NCBI RefSeq assembly: GCF_007741475.1
Contig: NZ_CP036261.1
Coordinates: forward strand, 4,031,798-4,095,797
Origin: Rosistilla ulvae
GTDB lineage: Bacteria > Planctomycetota > Planctomycetia > Pirellulales > Pirellulaceae
Reading direction: 5' to 3'
Length of the DNA: 64,000 bases
Of the stretch, positions 40,138 to 49,365 are shown in pieces. Positions within the stretch are counted from its first letter, which is position 1. The number at the start of each line of letters is the position of its first letter. The position numbers and the translations under genes were made by a program. The notes beneath the pieces are model-generated. The model ran no database searches. It had not been told where the DNA came from and saw only the letters and a program-made list of their open reading frames with translations.

Positions 40138-41098
40138 TCGCCCGTTGACGATGGTCTTGATGGGAACCGGCCCCTTTGCTGTACCAGCCTTTGAAGCGAT
40201 TCGCCAATCGGGCGATTCCATCGCGATGGTCGTCACCCGTCCGGAGATCATCAGCAAAAGCCGCAAACCGGCACCTCCAAGTCCGGTTCGACAGTGGGCC
40301 GCGGCAAACGATCTATCGGTTTACGATCCGCCGAACATCAACGACGACGATGCGATCGAACGCTTGCAGGCACAACAGGCGGATCTATTTGTCGTCTGCG
40401 ATTACGGCCAAATCTTAAGCTCCGCGGCGCTCGAAGCTGCTCCCCTGGGGGGCATCAATTTGCACGGCTCGCTGCTGCCCGCCTATCGCGGAGCCGCACC
40501 GGTCCAATGGGCGCTCTGGAACGGTGATCCGGAGACCGGGGTCTCCGTGATCCACATGACGCCGCGATTGGACGGCGGGCCGGTGATCGCTTCGGCAACG
40601 ACGCCGATCCAGGTGACCGAGACCGCGGGCGAATTGGAACATCGGCTCAGCGAACTGGGGGTCGCATCGACCCTCGACGCGATCGAAACCCTGCGAACGT
40701 GGGATGGCCAGTCGCCGATCGGCGCGGCGCAGGCCAAAGCCTTGGTTTCCAAGGCGCCACGGTTGTCCAAAGCGGACGGCCGGATCGATTGGACAAAAAC
40801 GGTTCGCGAGATCGACTTCCATGTCCGCGCGATGCAACCCTGGCCCGAAGCGTTTACGTTGGCCGAAACCGGAGCGAAGCAACCGCTACGGTTGGTGATT
40901 CGCGAAATCGCTGCGACCGAAACCGCTCGTCCAGAAGATGCCGCCCCGGGCCAAGTGATCGTCGACGCTCGTCGGCTACTGATCGCGGCGGCGGACGGCT
41001 GCGTCGAGATCCTGCGGTTGGTCCCCGCCGGGAAGCGGGAGATGACAGCGGATGAGTTCATGCGCGGCAACCAATTGCCCGCCGGAACGATTCTCTAA
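40130..41098 (+). CDS. fmt: Methionyl-tRNA formyltransferase
   Basis: 322 aa, close to the usual 310-315, from the ATG that overlaps def by 8 nt. The N-terminal Rossmann domain shows MVLMGTGPFAVPAFEAI, the catalytic block GGINLHGSLLPAYRGAAPVQWAL (Asn and His of the N-H-D triad), and RLDGGPVIA (the Asp). The C-terminal OB-like domain follows from about 210 (LSKADGRIDWTKTVREIDFHVRAMQPWPEAF), contacting the tRNA acceptor stem. It transfers formyl from 10-formyl-THF to Met-tRNAfMet. Confidence 0.97.
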   Translation: MPDRPLTMVLMGTGPFAVPAFEAIRQSGDSIAMVVTRPEIISKSRKPAPPSPVRQWAAANDLSVYDPPNINDDDAIERLQAQQADLFVVCDYGQILSSAALEAAPLGGINLHGSLLPAYRGAAPVQWALWNGDPETGVSVIHMTPRLDGGPVIASATTPIQVTETAGELEHRLSELGVASTLDAIETLRTWDGQSPIGAAQAKALVSKAPRLSKADGRIDWTKTVREIDFHVRAMQPWPEAFTLAETGAKQPLRLVIREIAATETARPEDAAPGQVIVDARRLLIAAADGCVEILRLVPAGKREMTADEFMRGNQLPAGTIL

Positions 41099-41114
41099 TC
41101 CACATCAACGTCGC

Positions 41115-41149
41115 AACTCGCCGGGCAACCGAAGCTGGCCCCGCGAGTT
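41115..41149. terminator. Strong hairpin between convergent fmt and DUF1080 genes
   Basis: AACTCGC and GCGAGTT pair perfectly, then after one C:C mismatch GGGC pairs with GCCC, closing an 11-nt loop. Flanking ACGTCG and CGACGT can add an outer stem. It is placed between two convergent stops; there is no T-run on either strand. Confidence 0.5.
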
Positions 41150-41177
41150 ATCACCCGACGTCGATTCGCACAGCGGC

Positions 41178-42155
41178 CTATTTCTTCACAACCCAGATAT
41201 TGCGATAGACCACGGGATTGCCGTGACCTTGCAGATACAGGGCATCGGGCTCGGGCCCTTCGGGGTGGCGGCCAGGTGTTCCGTGAGGAAGTTCCAGGTC
41301 GTCGTGAATCACGACACCGTTGTGACGGATCGTGGCACGCGCGTTCTTGGTTTTGTTCCCTTGGTCATCGTAGCGGGCAGCGGTGAAATCGATGTCGTAG
41401 GTCTGCCATTGCAACGGTGGAAAGCACATGTTGACATTTGGTTCGGCGATTTGGTAGATGCCGCCGCACTCGTTGTTCTTCCCCGCCAATCCAAACGAAT
41501 CGAGGACCTGCAATTCATAACGGCTCTGCATATAGACGCCGCTGTTACCGCGAGCCTGTCCACGGGCCTTGGGTTTAAAAGGCGTGCGGAACTCGAGATG
41601 CAGCGTGTGATCGCCGAATTTCTCCTTGCTGAAACAATTCGCTGCCAGCAGATCGCCTTGTAACTTGCCGTTTTCAAAGGCGCCAGCGGAGGATCCGTCG
41701 AACAACACCAATGCGTCAGCGGGCGGCTTGGCCCCCAGCGTGTCGCTCTCGCGTTGAACCTTAGAGAGCGTACCGCGCAAGATTCCATCGGCCGCTGTCG
41801 AGACCTTCAGTTCACCGTTGGAGATTTCCACGTTGAACAGATCGTTGGCAAATACGGCCGCATCTCCTTGCAACTCGCCATCGATCTCGGTCTTGATGTT
41901 TTTGTGAGAGACGTCCGCGCTGGGCAGTCCGTCGCCGTAGCTGATCAGGCGGAACTTGCCGTCCCCCAAAGCGATCACTTGGACGCCAAACTTGAGCGAG
42001 TCGGGACCGGCTGTCCCCTCGTATTCCCCTTGGATTTGGTAATCGATCGGCGCCGTGGCGGGATCCAAGTAGGTATCTTTCAAATCGACATCGTCGGCCA
42101 TCAGGCCAACGTTCATCAGCGCTACACTCAGGGTCAATGCAAAGATTCGTTTCAT
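41178..42155 (-). CDS. Exported DUF1080 (3-keto-glycoside hydrolase-like) protein
   Basis: 325 aa with a Sec signal peptide (MKRIFALTLSVALMNVGLMA). An N-terminal beta-rich region (about 25-140) precedes the DUF1080 concanavalin-like domain: DALVLFDGSSAGAFENG, FGDHTLHLEFRTPF, RGNSGVYMQSRYELQVLDSFG, WQTYDIDFTAARYD, ATIRHNGVVIHDDLEL and a final GNPVVYRNIWVVKK. This family is heavily expanded in planctomycetes; characterised members hydrolyse 3-keto-disaccharides or bind glycans. A role in sugar breakdown at the cell envelope is likely, with the exact substrate unknown. It is divergent from the next small membrane protein across 291 bp. Confidence 0.92.
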   Translation of the reverse strand: MKRIFALTLSVALMNVGLMADDVDLKDTYLDPATAPIDYQIQGEYEGTAGPDSLKFGVQVIALGDGKFRLISYGDGLPSADVSHKNIKTEIDGELQGDAAVFANDLFNVEISNGELKVSTAADGILRGTLSKVQRESDTLGAKPPADALVLFDGSSAGAFENGKLQGDLLAANCFSKEKFGDHTLHLEFRTPFKPKARGQARGNSGVYMQSRYELQVLDSFGLAGKNNECGGIYQIAEPNVNMCFPPLQWQTYDIDFTAARYDDQGNKTKNARATIRHNGVVIHDDLELPHGTPGRHPEGPEPDALYLQGHGNPVVYRNIWVVKK

Positions 42156-42446
42156 TGGGTTCTCTATTTCGGGGGGAGGTGTTTGTTCAGTCGGCTAGCT
42201 TACCATCGTCCCTCGCGAAGGGAAACATTTTGATCACAACATTCCAATCGAGGGCTGATGGCCGGGCCATTTTTCGTTGCGAACCGATTCGTTCCTCGCG
42301 GACTCAAATCGTCGTCGCATTGATCAGCGACGACCGATGTCCCATAATCTTCGCAATGGTGCCAGCACCACTCCGCACGCGCCACCGATCAAGCTGCACC
42401 GCATCGGCGACGCTACCACAAAATCAATACGAAGGAACGCAAACCC

Positions 42447-42944
42447 ATGTCAACCTACTCGCCGGATGACGCCCCCATTCCCAATCCACCGAAGTCAAAC
42501 AAAGCGATCAAGATCGTTATCGCCGTGGTCCTGATCGGACTGGGAATCATCTGCTGTGGTTGTTTGGGAGCTGTCGCGTTGACCTGGATGGCGTATGGCG
42601 ATTCGGTCGAAACGATCAAGGGAAACCGGATCGTCCAACAGAATCTTGGAGACGTGACATCGGCCGAAATCGACTTTCAAAGCACCGGGGAACTCGCCGA
42701 TCAGGGAGGGCCACAGCAACTCGTCTTCTCCGTCGAAGGGACCGCCGGTTCAGGCAAGGTCGTCGTTGCCACGGGGCCAGCCGGGCTGGAATTGCGGACG
42801 TTGATTTTGGAGGATGGAACGGAGATCGATCTGCAAGAGCAAGACGATCGGATTCCGATGGAATTTGACATCGACAGCGGTGAACTGGAAATCGACACAG
42901 GCGAACTGCAGATCGACAGCGGTGATCTGGTACCGCAAGCATAA
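42447..42944 (+). CDS. Small membrane-anchored protein with acidic C-terminal heptad repeats
   Basis: 165 aa. A Pro-rich cytoplasmic N-terminus precedes one transmembrane helix (about 22-48) containing ICCGCLG, a Gly/Cys pattern seen in several planctomycete Coa1-like or DUF proteins. The extracytoplasmic part is a small beta-rich domain (about 60-135, VETIKGNRIVQQNLGDVTSAEI start). It ends in tandem acidic repeats: DIDSGEL, EIDTGEL, QIDSGDL (residues about 139-160), encoded by recognisable 21-bp direct repeats. I do not recognise a function. It is convergent with the sigma-54 regulator, 35 nt apart. Confidence 0.75.
   Translation: MSTYSPDDAPIPNPPKSNKAIKIVIAVVLIGLGIICCGCLGAVALTWMAYGDSVETIKGNRIVQQNLGDVTSAEIDFQSTGELADQGGPQQLVFSVEGTAGSGKVVVATGPAGLELRTLILEDGTEIDLQEQDDRIPMEFDIDSGELEIDTGELQIDSGDLVPQA
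42860..42930 (+). repeat. Three 21-bp coding direct repeats
   Basis: Imperfect 21-bp units of the form (A/C)(T/A)CGACA(G/C)(C/A)GG(T/C)GA(A/T)CTG encode D/E/Q-I-D-S/T-G-E/D-L heptads at the C-terminus of the small membrane protein. Such repeats can vary in number between strains by slippage. Confidence 0.6.
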
Positions 42945-42979
42945 GAAGCTCGTCTCGCATCGATCTCCCGCCGCCGGAC

Positions 42980-45031
42980 CTATTCGATCCAGTCGCGCGG
43001 CCCAAGATCGTAGCGTTTCAACTTTCGATCGAGCGTCGACCGCTCGATCCCTAAAATCGAAGCCGCTTTGCTCTTATTGCCAGCGGTTGCCCGCAGGGTT
43101 TGCAGAATATGATGGCGTTCGACGTCCAACAGAGATTGTTCTTCGAAGCCGACCTCGTCGTTGCCTACGTCGGTCGACGATCCGGCGACATGAACATTTG
43201 ATAAAACCAGATCATCGGCATCGATCGATGTCTTCGTCGTCAAGACGACAGCTCGCTCGATCACGTTTTTCAGTTCGCGGATGTTCCCCGGCCAAGGGTA
43301 TTTCATCAATCGCTTTTCCGCGGCGGCGGTAAAGCCTTCGATCTTACGCCCCATCTGACGGCAGTAGAGCTTCAAGAAGTGATTGGCCAACCGCAGGATA
43401 TCGCGTCCACGCTGGCGAAGCGGCGGGATCACGATCTCCAATACGTGCAGTCGAAAATAGAGATCGGCGCGGAACCGCCCCTCGCGGACCTCGAGTTCGA
43501 GGTCTCGATTGGTTGCCGAAACGACCCGCACGTCGGCGCGAATCGAGCGGTTGCCGCCGACGCGTTCAAAGGCGTGCCCTTCCAGCACGCGAAGGAACTT
43601 CGCTTGGATCTCGGGACTCATCTCACCGATTTCATCCAGCATCAACGTGCCACCATCGGCCGCTTCAAACTTGCCCAACTTGCGATCGGTGGCACCGGTG
43701 AAGGCCCCTTTTTCGTGACCAAACAACTCGCTTTCCAACAGCGATGGCGAGAGGGCCGCGCAGTTCAAACACAAAAACGGTCCCTCGCTGCGCGTGCTCT
43801 GATCGTGCAGTGATTGTGCGACAAGTTCTTTACCGACGCCACTTTCGCCACGGATCAGAACCGTTGCCGATGTCGGCGCCGCGCGACGGATCGCTTCGCT
43901 GATCGCGCGGATCTCGGGACTGTCGCCGACGATCTTCGTTTGTTTCTCCAACTGTTCCCGCAACTGATCGACTTTCTGGCGACTGCGGTCCAACCGCGTC
44001 GCCAGCTTGGCCTGGCGAAGGAGATTTTGAAACGCAAGTCCCAAATTTTCGGCGACCGCCAATGCGAACTCCAAATGCTCCGGTTCCAGGGAGGGTTCGT
44101 CGTCGGAGGAATAAAGATGCAGTAGACCGATCGACTGTTTTTCGATTCGGATCGGTGCGCAAACGGTGCTGGTGGTGCTGATCTCCCCTCGACTGTCGGG
44201 ACTGGCAAGGGCCGCATCGTCGCGGATATTGCGAGCCAACACCGCTTCGCCGTCGCGAAGGACCGTTTCAGCGACAAAATCGGGAACGCGATGGTAGCTG
44301 CGATGCAGCCGTTGCCGCGTCGCGATCAGGACGAGATCGTTGGGATCGTTCGATTCGGGTTTTGCCGCGTCGGACAACCGCATCACCGCGCCGGTGGCGA
44401 CACCGGTGTGCCGGATCAAAGTATCGAGGGCCGATTCCGCCGCGGCGTCGATCGTCTCGCAACGTGAAAGTTCAAACGCGAACTGGAACAACTTTTGCGC
44501 CGCCCCAGCACTTTCGGAAGCCTTGGTTTTGCGAAGCCGTTGTTCCAAGAACGGACTCTTCCGCTGGCGATGCGTGATTTCTCCGGCGTCGATCCCTTCG
44601 ACCGTCTGCTGCTCCTCCAGCACCCCACTTCCTTCGGGCGTGCCGCCGCCAACCGTTGGTGATTCACATTCAAACGCATCGGCAATGTCATGGACAAAGA
44701 CCATCTGGCAGCCAGCGATTTCTAGTGTTTGTCCCGCCCGAATGATTTGATCGCCATGAACCGGTTGCGCCTCGATACGGGTCCCGTTGCGACTGGCATT
44801 GTCGCGGACAATCCAATCCCCTTGCTCGGCAAAAAGCTCGGCATGCTGGCGGCTGCACCGTTCGTGACGGATCACGATATGGCTGCCCGAAGAGCGTCCG
44901 ATCGTCGTCCTTCGGCCCGGCACCAGACTGAACACATCGGTCCATCGGCTCCCCTCCCGAATTACCAGATAGGCCGGTGGTGCGGTTTCTTCAGAATGAA
45001 TGGCCTCAGACAAGAGATAACCCGCGGGCAA
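42980..45031 (-). CDS. FHA-GAF sigma-54-dependent transcriptional activator
   Basis: 683 aa from a TTG (no ATG lies before the first domain; the exact start is uncertain). Order: FHA domain (about 20-115, with [10 protein letters not shown] and RNGT), GAF domain (about 185-340), then a sigma-54 AAA+ domain: Walker A GESGVGKE 395-402, the sigma-54-contacting GAFTGA loop 442-447, Walker B LMLDEIGE, and RADLYFRL. A Fis-type helix-turn-helix closes it ([27 protein letters not shown]). FHA binds phospho-Thr, so activity may respond to Ser/Thr kinase signalling; GAF may bind a small ligand. It activates sigma-54 promoters by ATP hydrolysis. It is divergent from the DUF1598 gene. Confidence 0.95.
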   Translation of the reverse strand: MPAGYLLSEAIHSEETAPPAYLVIREGSRWTDVFSLVPGRRTTIGRSSGSHIVIRHERCSRQHAELFAEQGDWIVRDNASRNGTRIEAQPVHGDQIIRAGQTLEIAGCQMVFVHDIADAFECESPTVGGGTPEGSGVLEEQQTVEGIDAGEITHRQRKSPFLEQRLRKTKASESAGAAQKLFQFAFELSRCETIDAAAESALDTLIRHTGVATGAVMRLSDAAKPESNDPNDLVLIATRQRLHRSYHRVPDFVAETVLRDGEAVLARNIRDDAALASPDSRGEISTTSTVCAPIRIEKQSIGLLHLYSSDDEPSLEPEHLEFALAVAENLGLAFQNLLRQAKLATRLDRSRQKVDQLREQLEKQTKIVGDSPEIRAISEAIRRAAPTSATVLIRGESGVGKELVAQSLHDQSTRSEGPFLCLNCAALSPSLLESELFGHEKGAFTGATDRKLGKFEAADGGTLMLDEIGEMSPEIQAKFLRVLEGHAFERVGGNRSIRADVRVVSATNRDLELEVREGRFRADLYFRLHVLEIVIPPLRQRGRDILRLANHFLKLYCRQMGRKIEGFTAAAEKRLMKYPWPGNIRELKNVIERAVVLTTKTSIDADDLVLSNVHVAGSSTDVGNDEVGFEEQSLLDVERHHILQTLRATAGNKSKAASILGIERSTLDRKLKRYDLGPRDWIE

Positions 45032-45204
45032 AAATGTTGTGTTAGGGCTGTTTTGTGACTATTTTACATGCAGACGGCGAACGCGAGTCAATCGTTCCCT
45101 GCGGGGAGCTTTTTGACCTACAATTGAAACGGCGTCTACGCCGCTTGTCTAAAGAGAGATTCTACCCACTTGGTATCGACGCGTCAGCGTTGGGAGTTCG
45201 TTTG

Positions 45205-46575
45205 ATGAAATGTCCACAAGGTTTGCAGGTTCGTGTTCGACATGCAATCTGCATAGCCAGCATGATCCTAATCGCAGCACCATCGTTCGCCGGACAGACC
45301 GGCCTTCGTCAGAATTCCGTGGGTGGTGTGATGGTCGATGCTGGAGGCGTGGTTCGTGCGGCGACCCCAGCGGAACAACAGCAGTCGCTTCAAGCCGTTC
45401 GCGTTCGTGTTAAAGGTGGAGCGGGAGAACTCGCCAAGCCAGCAGCGATGCGGATGATCTCGCTGAAAGGTTTGCAGCAGGCGATCGCCACGGCGCTGGA
45501 AACCGGAGACGATCTGCCCGAAGAGATCCGTTACCTGGCCGGGCTACAACGCGTGCAATACGTTTTCGCCTACCCCGAGCAGAACGACATCGTGATCGCT
45601 GGCCCCGCCGAACCGTGGATCGTTCGCGACGATGCGGCCGTTGTCGGTGCGATCAGTGGTCAACCGATGATGTTGATCGACGACTTGGTAACGGCGATGC
45701 AAAGCGTTGAATCCGCACGACGCGGCGGAATCAGTTGCTCGATCGAACCAACCGCCGAGGGACATCAACGCTTGAATCGCTTGCTGTCCAAGGTGCATCT
45801 GCGAAACGGGCAGAACCCCAAGTCGCTGGAACCTCAAATGAAGCAGGCGTTTGGCCCGCAGATGGTTAAATTGACCGGCGTCCCCACCGACAGCCATTAC
45901 GCCCGTATTCTGGTCGCTGCCGACTATCAAATGAAACGGATCGCGATGGGGTTGGAACCCTCCCGCCTCGCCGCTCTACCAAGCTACTTGGAAATGGCCC
46001 GTGGTTCGTTGACGCAAAGCAACGCCAACCCGCGTTGGTGGATGGCTTGCGATTACAGTGCGTTGACTCACTCCCAAGACAAACTCTCCTGGCAGCTGTC
46101 GGGTCGTGGCGTGAAAACCATGACCGAAAACGATCTGATCGGTGCCGACGGTCAAGTTGTCGGCAACGCCAAAGCCGATCCGAAGGCTCAACGTTGGGCC
46201 GATCTGATGACAGAGAACTACGGCGAATTGAGCCAACAGTTCCCGGTCTTCGGTCAATTGCGGAACATGATCGATCTGAGTGTCATTGCGACTCTGATCG
46301 TTCAAGAACGTCTGGACGAAACCGCTGGCGTCAATCTCGATCTCTTGATGGGGCGTGGCACCCAAGTGCCCGTTTCGGTCTACACCGCCCCGGCCGCGAT
46401 TTCGCCCGAATGCAGCTTCTTGCGAGGTCGCAAGGGCTGGATTGTGACAACCTCCGGCGGTGTCGACATCAACGCGTTTGAAATCATTGAACGCCAAACC
46501 TCAGACGAAACGCTTGGTTCGATCCACGGCAAATCGGCGGCAAAAGCTGATGCATCGTGGTGGTGGAACGGCTGA
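45205..46575 (+). CDS. Exported DUF1598 family protein
   Basis: 456 aa from the ATG at 45205, where a Sec signal peptide (RHAICIASMILIAAPSFA) begins; the frame is open to 45055 without reason to use it. The body contains blocks I associate with the planctomycete family DUF1598: GGVMVDAGGVVR, LRYLAGLQ-like EIRYLAGLQRVQYVFAYPEQNDIVIAGPAE, GGISCSIEPTAEGHQRL, DSHYARILVAADYQMKRIAMGLEP, and NPRWWMACDYSAL. Its function is unknown. It shares a 173-bp divergent region with the sigma-54 regulator, with a CCTACAATTG motif 83 nt upstream, and may be its target. Confidence 0.85.
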   Translation: MKCPQGLQVRVRHAICIASMILIAAPSFAGQTGLRQNSVGGVMVDAGGVVRAATPAEQQQSLQAVRVRVKGGAGELAKPAAMRMISLKGLQQAIATALETGDDLPEEIRYLAGLQRVQYVFAYPEQNDIVIAGPAEPWIVRDDAAVVGAISGQPMMLIDDLVTAMQSVESARRGGISCSIEPTAEGHQRLNRLLSKVHLRNGQNPKSLEPQMKQAFGPQMVKLTGVPTDSHYARILVAADYQMKRIAMGLEPSRLAALPSYLEMARGSLTQSNANPRWWMACDYSALTHSQDKLSWQLSGRGVKTMTENDLIGADGQVVGNAKADPKAQRWADLMTENYGELSQQFPVFGQLRNMIDLSVIATLIVQERLDETAGVNLDLLMGRGTQVPVSVYTAPAAISPECSFLRGRKGWIVTTSGGVDINAFEIIERQTSDETLGSIHGKSAAKADASWWWNG

Positions 46576-46593
46576 TCTTAAGAATCGATCAGC
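46571..46593 (+). terminator. Hairpin at the end of the DUF1598 gene
   Basis: GCTGATC (overlapping the stop codon) pairs perfectly with GATCAGC around a 9-nt loop. No T-run follows, so it is only a plausible terminator or mRNA 3' protector. Confidence 0.35.
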
Positions 46594-46607
46594 AATCGAC
46601 CGCGCAC

Positions 46608-46646
46608 AAAAAACCGCTGCCGAAACCCGAAGGCATTCGACAGCGG
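46608..46646 (-). terminator. Rho-independent terminator of the wza-like gene
   Basis: On the minus strand CCGCTG-T-CGAA pairs with TTCG-G-CAGCGG (10 pairs, one mismatch) around an 11-nt loop and is followed directly by six T. It lies 90-128 nt after the wza-like stop. This is the only textbook intrinsic terminator I found in the window. Confidence 0.8.
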
Positions 46647-46735
46647 CTCGCGGGAAATTTGCTCGTTCGTTCTCGTCGCCAAACCAAGGTTTGGCCTTTT
46701 TCTGCGAGACGAACGCTTTCCAGATCTCTTAAAAG

Positions 46736-48085
46736 CTAGTTGCGTAGCAGTTCCTGGATTCCGTAGGTGAAGAACGTTCCCAGACCGAAGTTCAGGACTT
46801 CTTCTTCGCACTTGTACTGCAGGACCAGGATATCGCCGGCTTGAACCAATGGTCGTTGTCGCGGGTCGTTGGTCGCCGCAGCGAGATCGACTTCGATAAC
46901 AACCTGTCCTTCGCACGGTGTCTTGCGGAGGATGAACAGTCGTCCCGGTGGGACACCGCCGACGCTGCTGGCACTCAAGCCACCGCCGCCGCCTCCGCCA
47001 ACTTGGCTGCTGACACCGGTTCCCGCGATCGCCATCGCACCTAAGACATCCAAGTCATAGTCACGTGGCAGAGGATGTTCGCCACCGGGCAACAAACCAC
47101 CGGTGTAGAAGACCTCGCGATCACGCGATTCGATGTAGATGATATCGCCGCTCTTCAACAACACGTCTTGCGGACGAATGTTTGGCACAGCCCCTGGTGG
47201 AATTCGCAAAGGAATCCGAATGGCGGTGTCGTCCTCGGGAATCTGAGGAGGGCAAAAACAGGGGTTCAGTTGACGCTGCCGCTCTTGTTCGCGGTAGTGT
47301 TGTGCAACCATCTCCATTCGACGCATTTTGTCTTCTTGGCTCGCACGAAGAATTTTGACTTCGTTCTTCGCCGTTACTCCTGGCAGACCGCCAGTCTGCA
47401 TCAAAGCATGCAGGACGTCGTTCTGATAGGCCGGCAATTTCACGATGCTACCCGACGCACCTTGGAAACTGCCGCGTTGAACACTGCTGCCACTGTTCAC
47501 TTCGTTTTGAGTCAACGATTGATCTTGGCGAACGACGATCACGTCATAGGTCCGCTCTTTGATCAACGTGACCACAGGGCGTGCCTTTTCATCCTTCAAG
47601 ATCTCCGCCTTGATGTAGGCCTGGCGAACCAATTCCCGCACCTGGTCGATCGTCATCCCGCGGACATCGATCGGTTCGACCAACGGCAGCGAAATCGTAC
47701 CATCTTCGGCCACAGCGATCGGGAAACCGATCGATGGTGGCAGCGTGCTATCGGCATCCGGGAAGTGAACCGGCGGAAGTTGCGGTGTCACATCGGGAGC
47801 GTTGAATGGCAGCACACCTTCGATATAGACACCCAACACATCGTCGGAGTCCAAAATATAGTTCCGCGGCGCCTCTTGCGATAGCAACGAGATATCGACA
47901 GGGACGAGGTTATTTTTTGGTGGTGCAAAAAATTGTGGTGGCAAGCGCCGCGCTGGAATGCCGCTGATCGGAGAGGTCAGACTGGTGCAGCCGGAACTCA
48001 TCACGATACCTAGACACATGGCCCAAAGGAGGCCAGCGGCAACGGGCACGCGCTTTGCGGATTGGTTTATGGTTTCGACATTCAT
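46736..48085 (-). CDS. Wza-like polysaccharide export lipoprotein
   Basis: 449 aa from the ATG at 48085 (a GTG directly before it is possible). A signal peptide ends in the lipobox MSSGC. The polysaccharide export domain (Poly_export) follows: NYILDSDDVLGVYIEGVLPF, IAVAEDGTISLPLVEPIDVRGMTIDQVRELVRQAY. SLBB-type repeats come after, with LKSGDIIYIESRDREVFYTGGLLPGGEHPLPRD and a final LVQAGDILVLQY. A Gly run (QVGGGGGGGLS) interrupts the last SLBB repeat. It forms the outer-membrane channel for capsule or exopolysaccharide, working with Wzc. It is downstream of a lipoprotein gene in the same orientation and ends in an intrinsic terminator. Confidence 0.93.
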   Translation of the reverse strand: MNVETINQSAKRVPVAAGLLWAMCLGIVMSSGCTSLTSPISGIPARRLPPQFFAPPKNNLVPVDISLLSQEAPRNYILDSDDVLGVYIEGVLPFNAPDVTPQLPPVHFPDADSTLPPSIGFPIAVAEDGTISLPLVEPIDVRGMTIDQVRELVRQAYIKAEILKDEKARPVVTLIKERTYDVIVVRQDQSLTQNEVNSGSSVQRGSFQGASGSIVKLPAYQNDVLHALMQTGGLPGVTAKNEVKILRASQEDKMRRMEMVAQHYREQERQRQLNPCFCPPQIPEDDTAIRIPLRIPPGAVPNIRPQDVLLKSGDIIYIESRDREVFYTGGLLPGGEHPLPRDYDLDVLGAMAIAGTGVSSQVGGGGGGGLSASSVGGVPPGRLFILRKTPCEGQVVIEVDLAAATNDPRQRPLVQAGDILVLQYKCEEEVLNFGLGTFFTYGIQELLRN

Positions 48086-48219
48086 CACAAAGGCTCTTCG
48101 TTTCGGCGTCTGCGGACTGGATCTGTTAGAATGCACGTCGTCCGTTGGATCGTGCCAACGGAGATGCTAATTATTCCCGGCTGGATCGCATCGCGATTCA
48201 GCGGAAAAGGATCATCGCA

Positions 48220-48969
48220 CTAGAATGGCTTCGGACGATTGAATTGTCTGCCAATTCCTGAACCGATTCGCGGCGGAGCGGATTCAACGGCCGAAGCAGC
48301 TGTTTCGGATTCCACTTGCACGTCGCCGACGATCGTTTCGCCTTCACCCAAAAGGCCTTCATAGCCTGTGAGCGGAGCCGGTTTAGGTTCCGGTTTCGGA
48401 GCGACAGCTGGCGCCGCGGCGATCGTTGCCGCCGGTTCCCCCAGGCCACATGCTTGGCAAGCCTGCTCCATTTGGTAGCTCATTGGGATCTCGCCATAGT
48501 TCCCCAGGCCATCCTCTTCGGCGGCGCGAGCCCCGTGTGGGTATCCGGCGAACCAAGCGTTCACGCGTTGTTGGCCTTCGGGAGACTGGAATTTCCAGCT
48601 CCAGTAGCTGCGTGGCGGAAAGGCTGGTGTGCAACCGTTGCCCCCATTGGCGACATCCTCATAACCTTGACGGAAACCGTCGCGGAAATGGTAGCGATAG
48701 TCTTCATTCGCGAAACAGGCCTTCCGTTCGTGCCACGCACGGGCACTCCAGGCACTATTGCGATACCCCAACACAAATTCGTCGCAGCATTCGTTGTAGT
48801 CCAGCGAATTGCTGAGCCCCGCAAATGCGGTGCAGCCACCCGTTGAAACAACTAACATCGAAGCGGCGAATGAGCAGGCGATGCCTGCGACAACCGCTCG
48901 AATTCGAGCGCGTCGCGTTCGAACAATACGTGTACGACAACTATTAATCGATGATCTAGAATCCGCCAT
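48220..48969 (-). CDS. Lipoprotein of unknown function upstream of wza
   Basis: 249 aa from the ATG at 48969, preceded by a run of seven G about 5 nt upstream. An Arg-rich N-terminus (RTRIVRTRRARIR) precedes a hydrophobic segment ending in the lipobox STGGC (Cys about 46). The mature part is rich in Trp, Tyr and Cys: NECCDEFVLGYRNSAWSARAWHERK, YRYHFRDGFRQGYEDVANGGNGCTPAFPP, WSWKFQSPEGQQRVNAWFAGYPHG. It ends with an Ala/Pro linker (PAVAPKPEPKPAP). I do not recognise the family by name, although proteins with the FRDGFRQGYEDVANGG pattern are familiar from planctomycetes. It lies 134 nt upstream of the Wza-like gene, so an export-complex role is possible. Confidence 0.8.
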   Translation of the reverse strand: MADSRSSINSCRTRIVRTRRARIRAVVAGIACSFAASMLVVSTGGCTAFAGLSNSLDYNECCDEFVLGYRNSAWSARAWHERKACFANEDYRYHFRDGFRQGYEDVANGGNGCTPAFPPRSYWSWKFQSPEGQQRVNAWFAGYPHGARAAEEDGLGNYGEIPMSYQMEQACQACGLGEPAATIAAAPAVAPKPEPKPAPLTGYEGLLGEGETIVGDVQVESETAASAVESAPPRIGSGIGRQFNRPKPF

Positions 48970-49365
48970 GTTGGCCCCCCCGGCTACAACGGCAGTCAAA
49001 ATTTTCGCGTACGGCACCAGTGCACCGAGACGCAACCCTTACAAAGCTAATCATCGCCCAATGGGTTATGTCGGATTGAGTGAATCTTCCGGTGATGAGG
49101 AATCATTTGGATTTTCCTGCTAAGTGCCCTGCTCCGATTGAACCGATGGATCTTCCGCAGCAAGCCAAATCGACATGCACCTGTCGGGGGGACAGCTTGT
49201 TACCCGCTCGATTTATGATCATGCTGGAGCTCTTTCCACGCTGGCGTTTCTTGCGATGAATCCATCCCATGACGCCCGCATTGGCGACACACTCACGCCG
49301 CGTTCGACGCTAGCAGATGCTGTTGTTCTTCCGATCACCACCGCTTTTTCCCCCTTGATTTCCCA
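48970..49365. other. 396-bp divergent intergenic region (lipoprotein / Wzy-like ligase)
   Basis: It presumably contains both promoters. I found no good -35/-10 pair, no sigma-54 GG-N10-GC site and no RNA gene. A plus-strand open frame at 49175-49426 runs into the next gene in another frame and looks non-coding. Confidence 0.4.
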
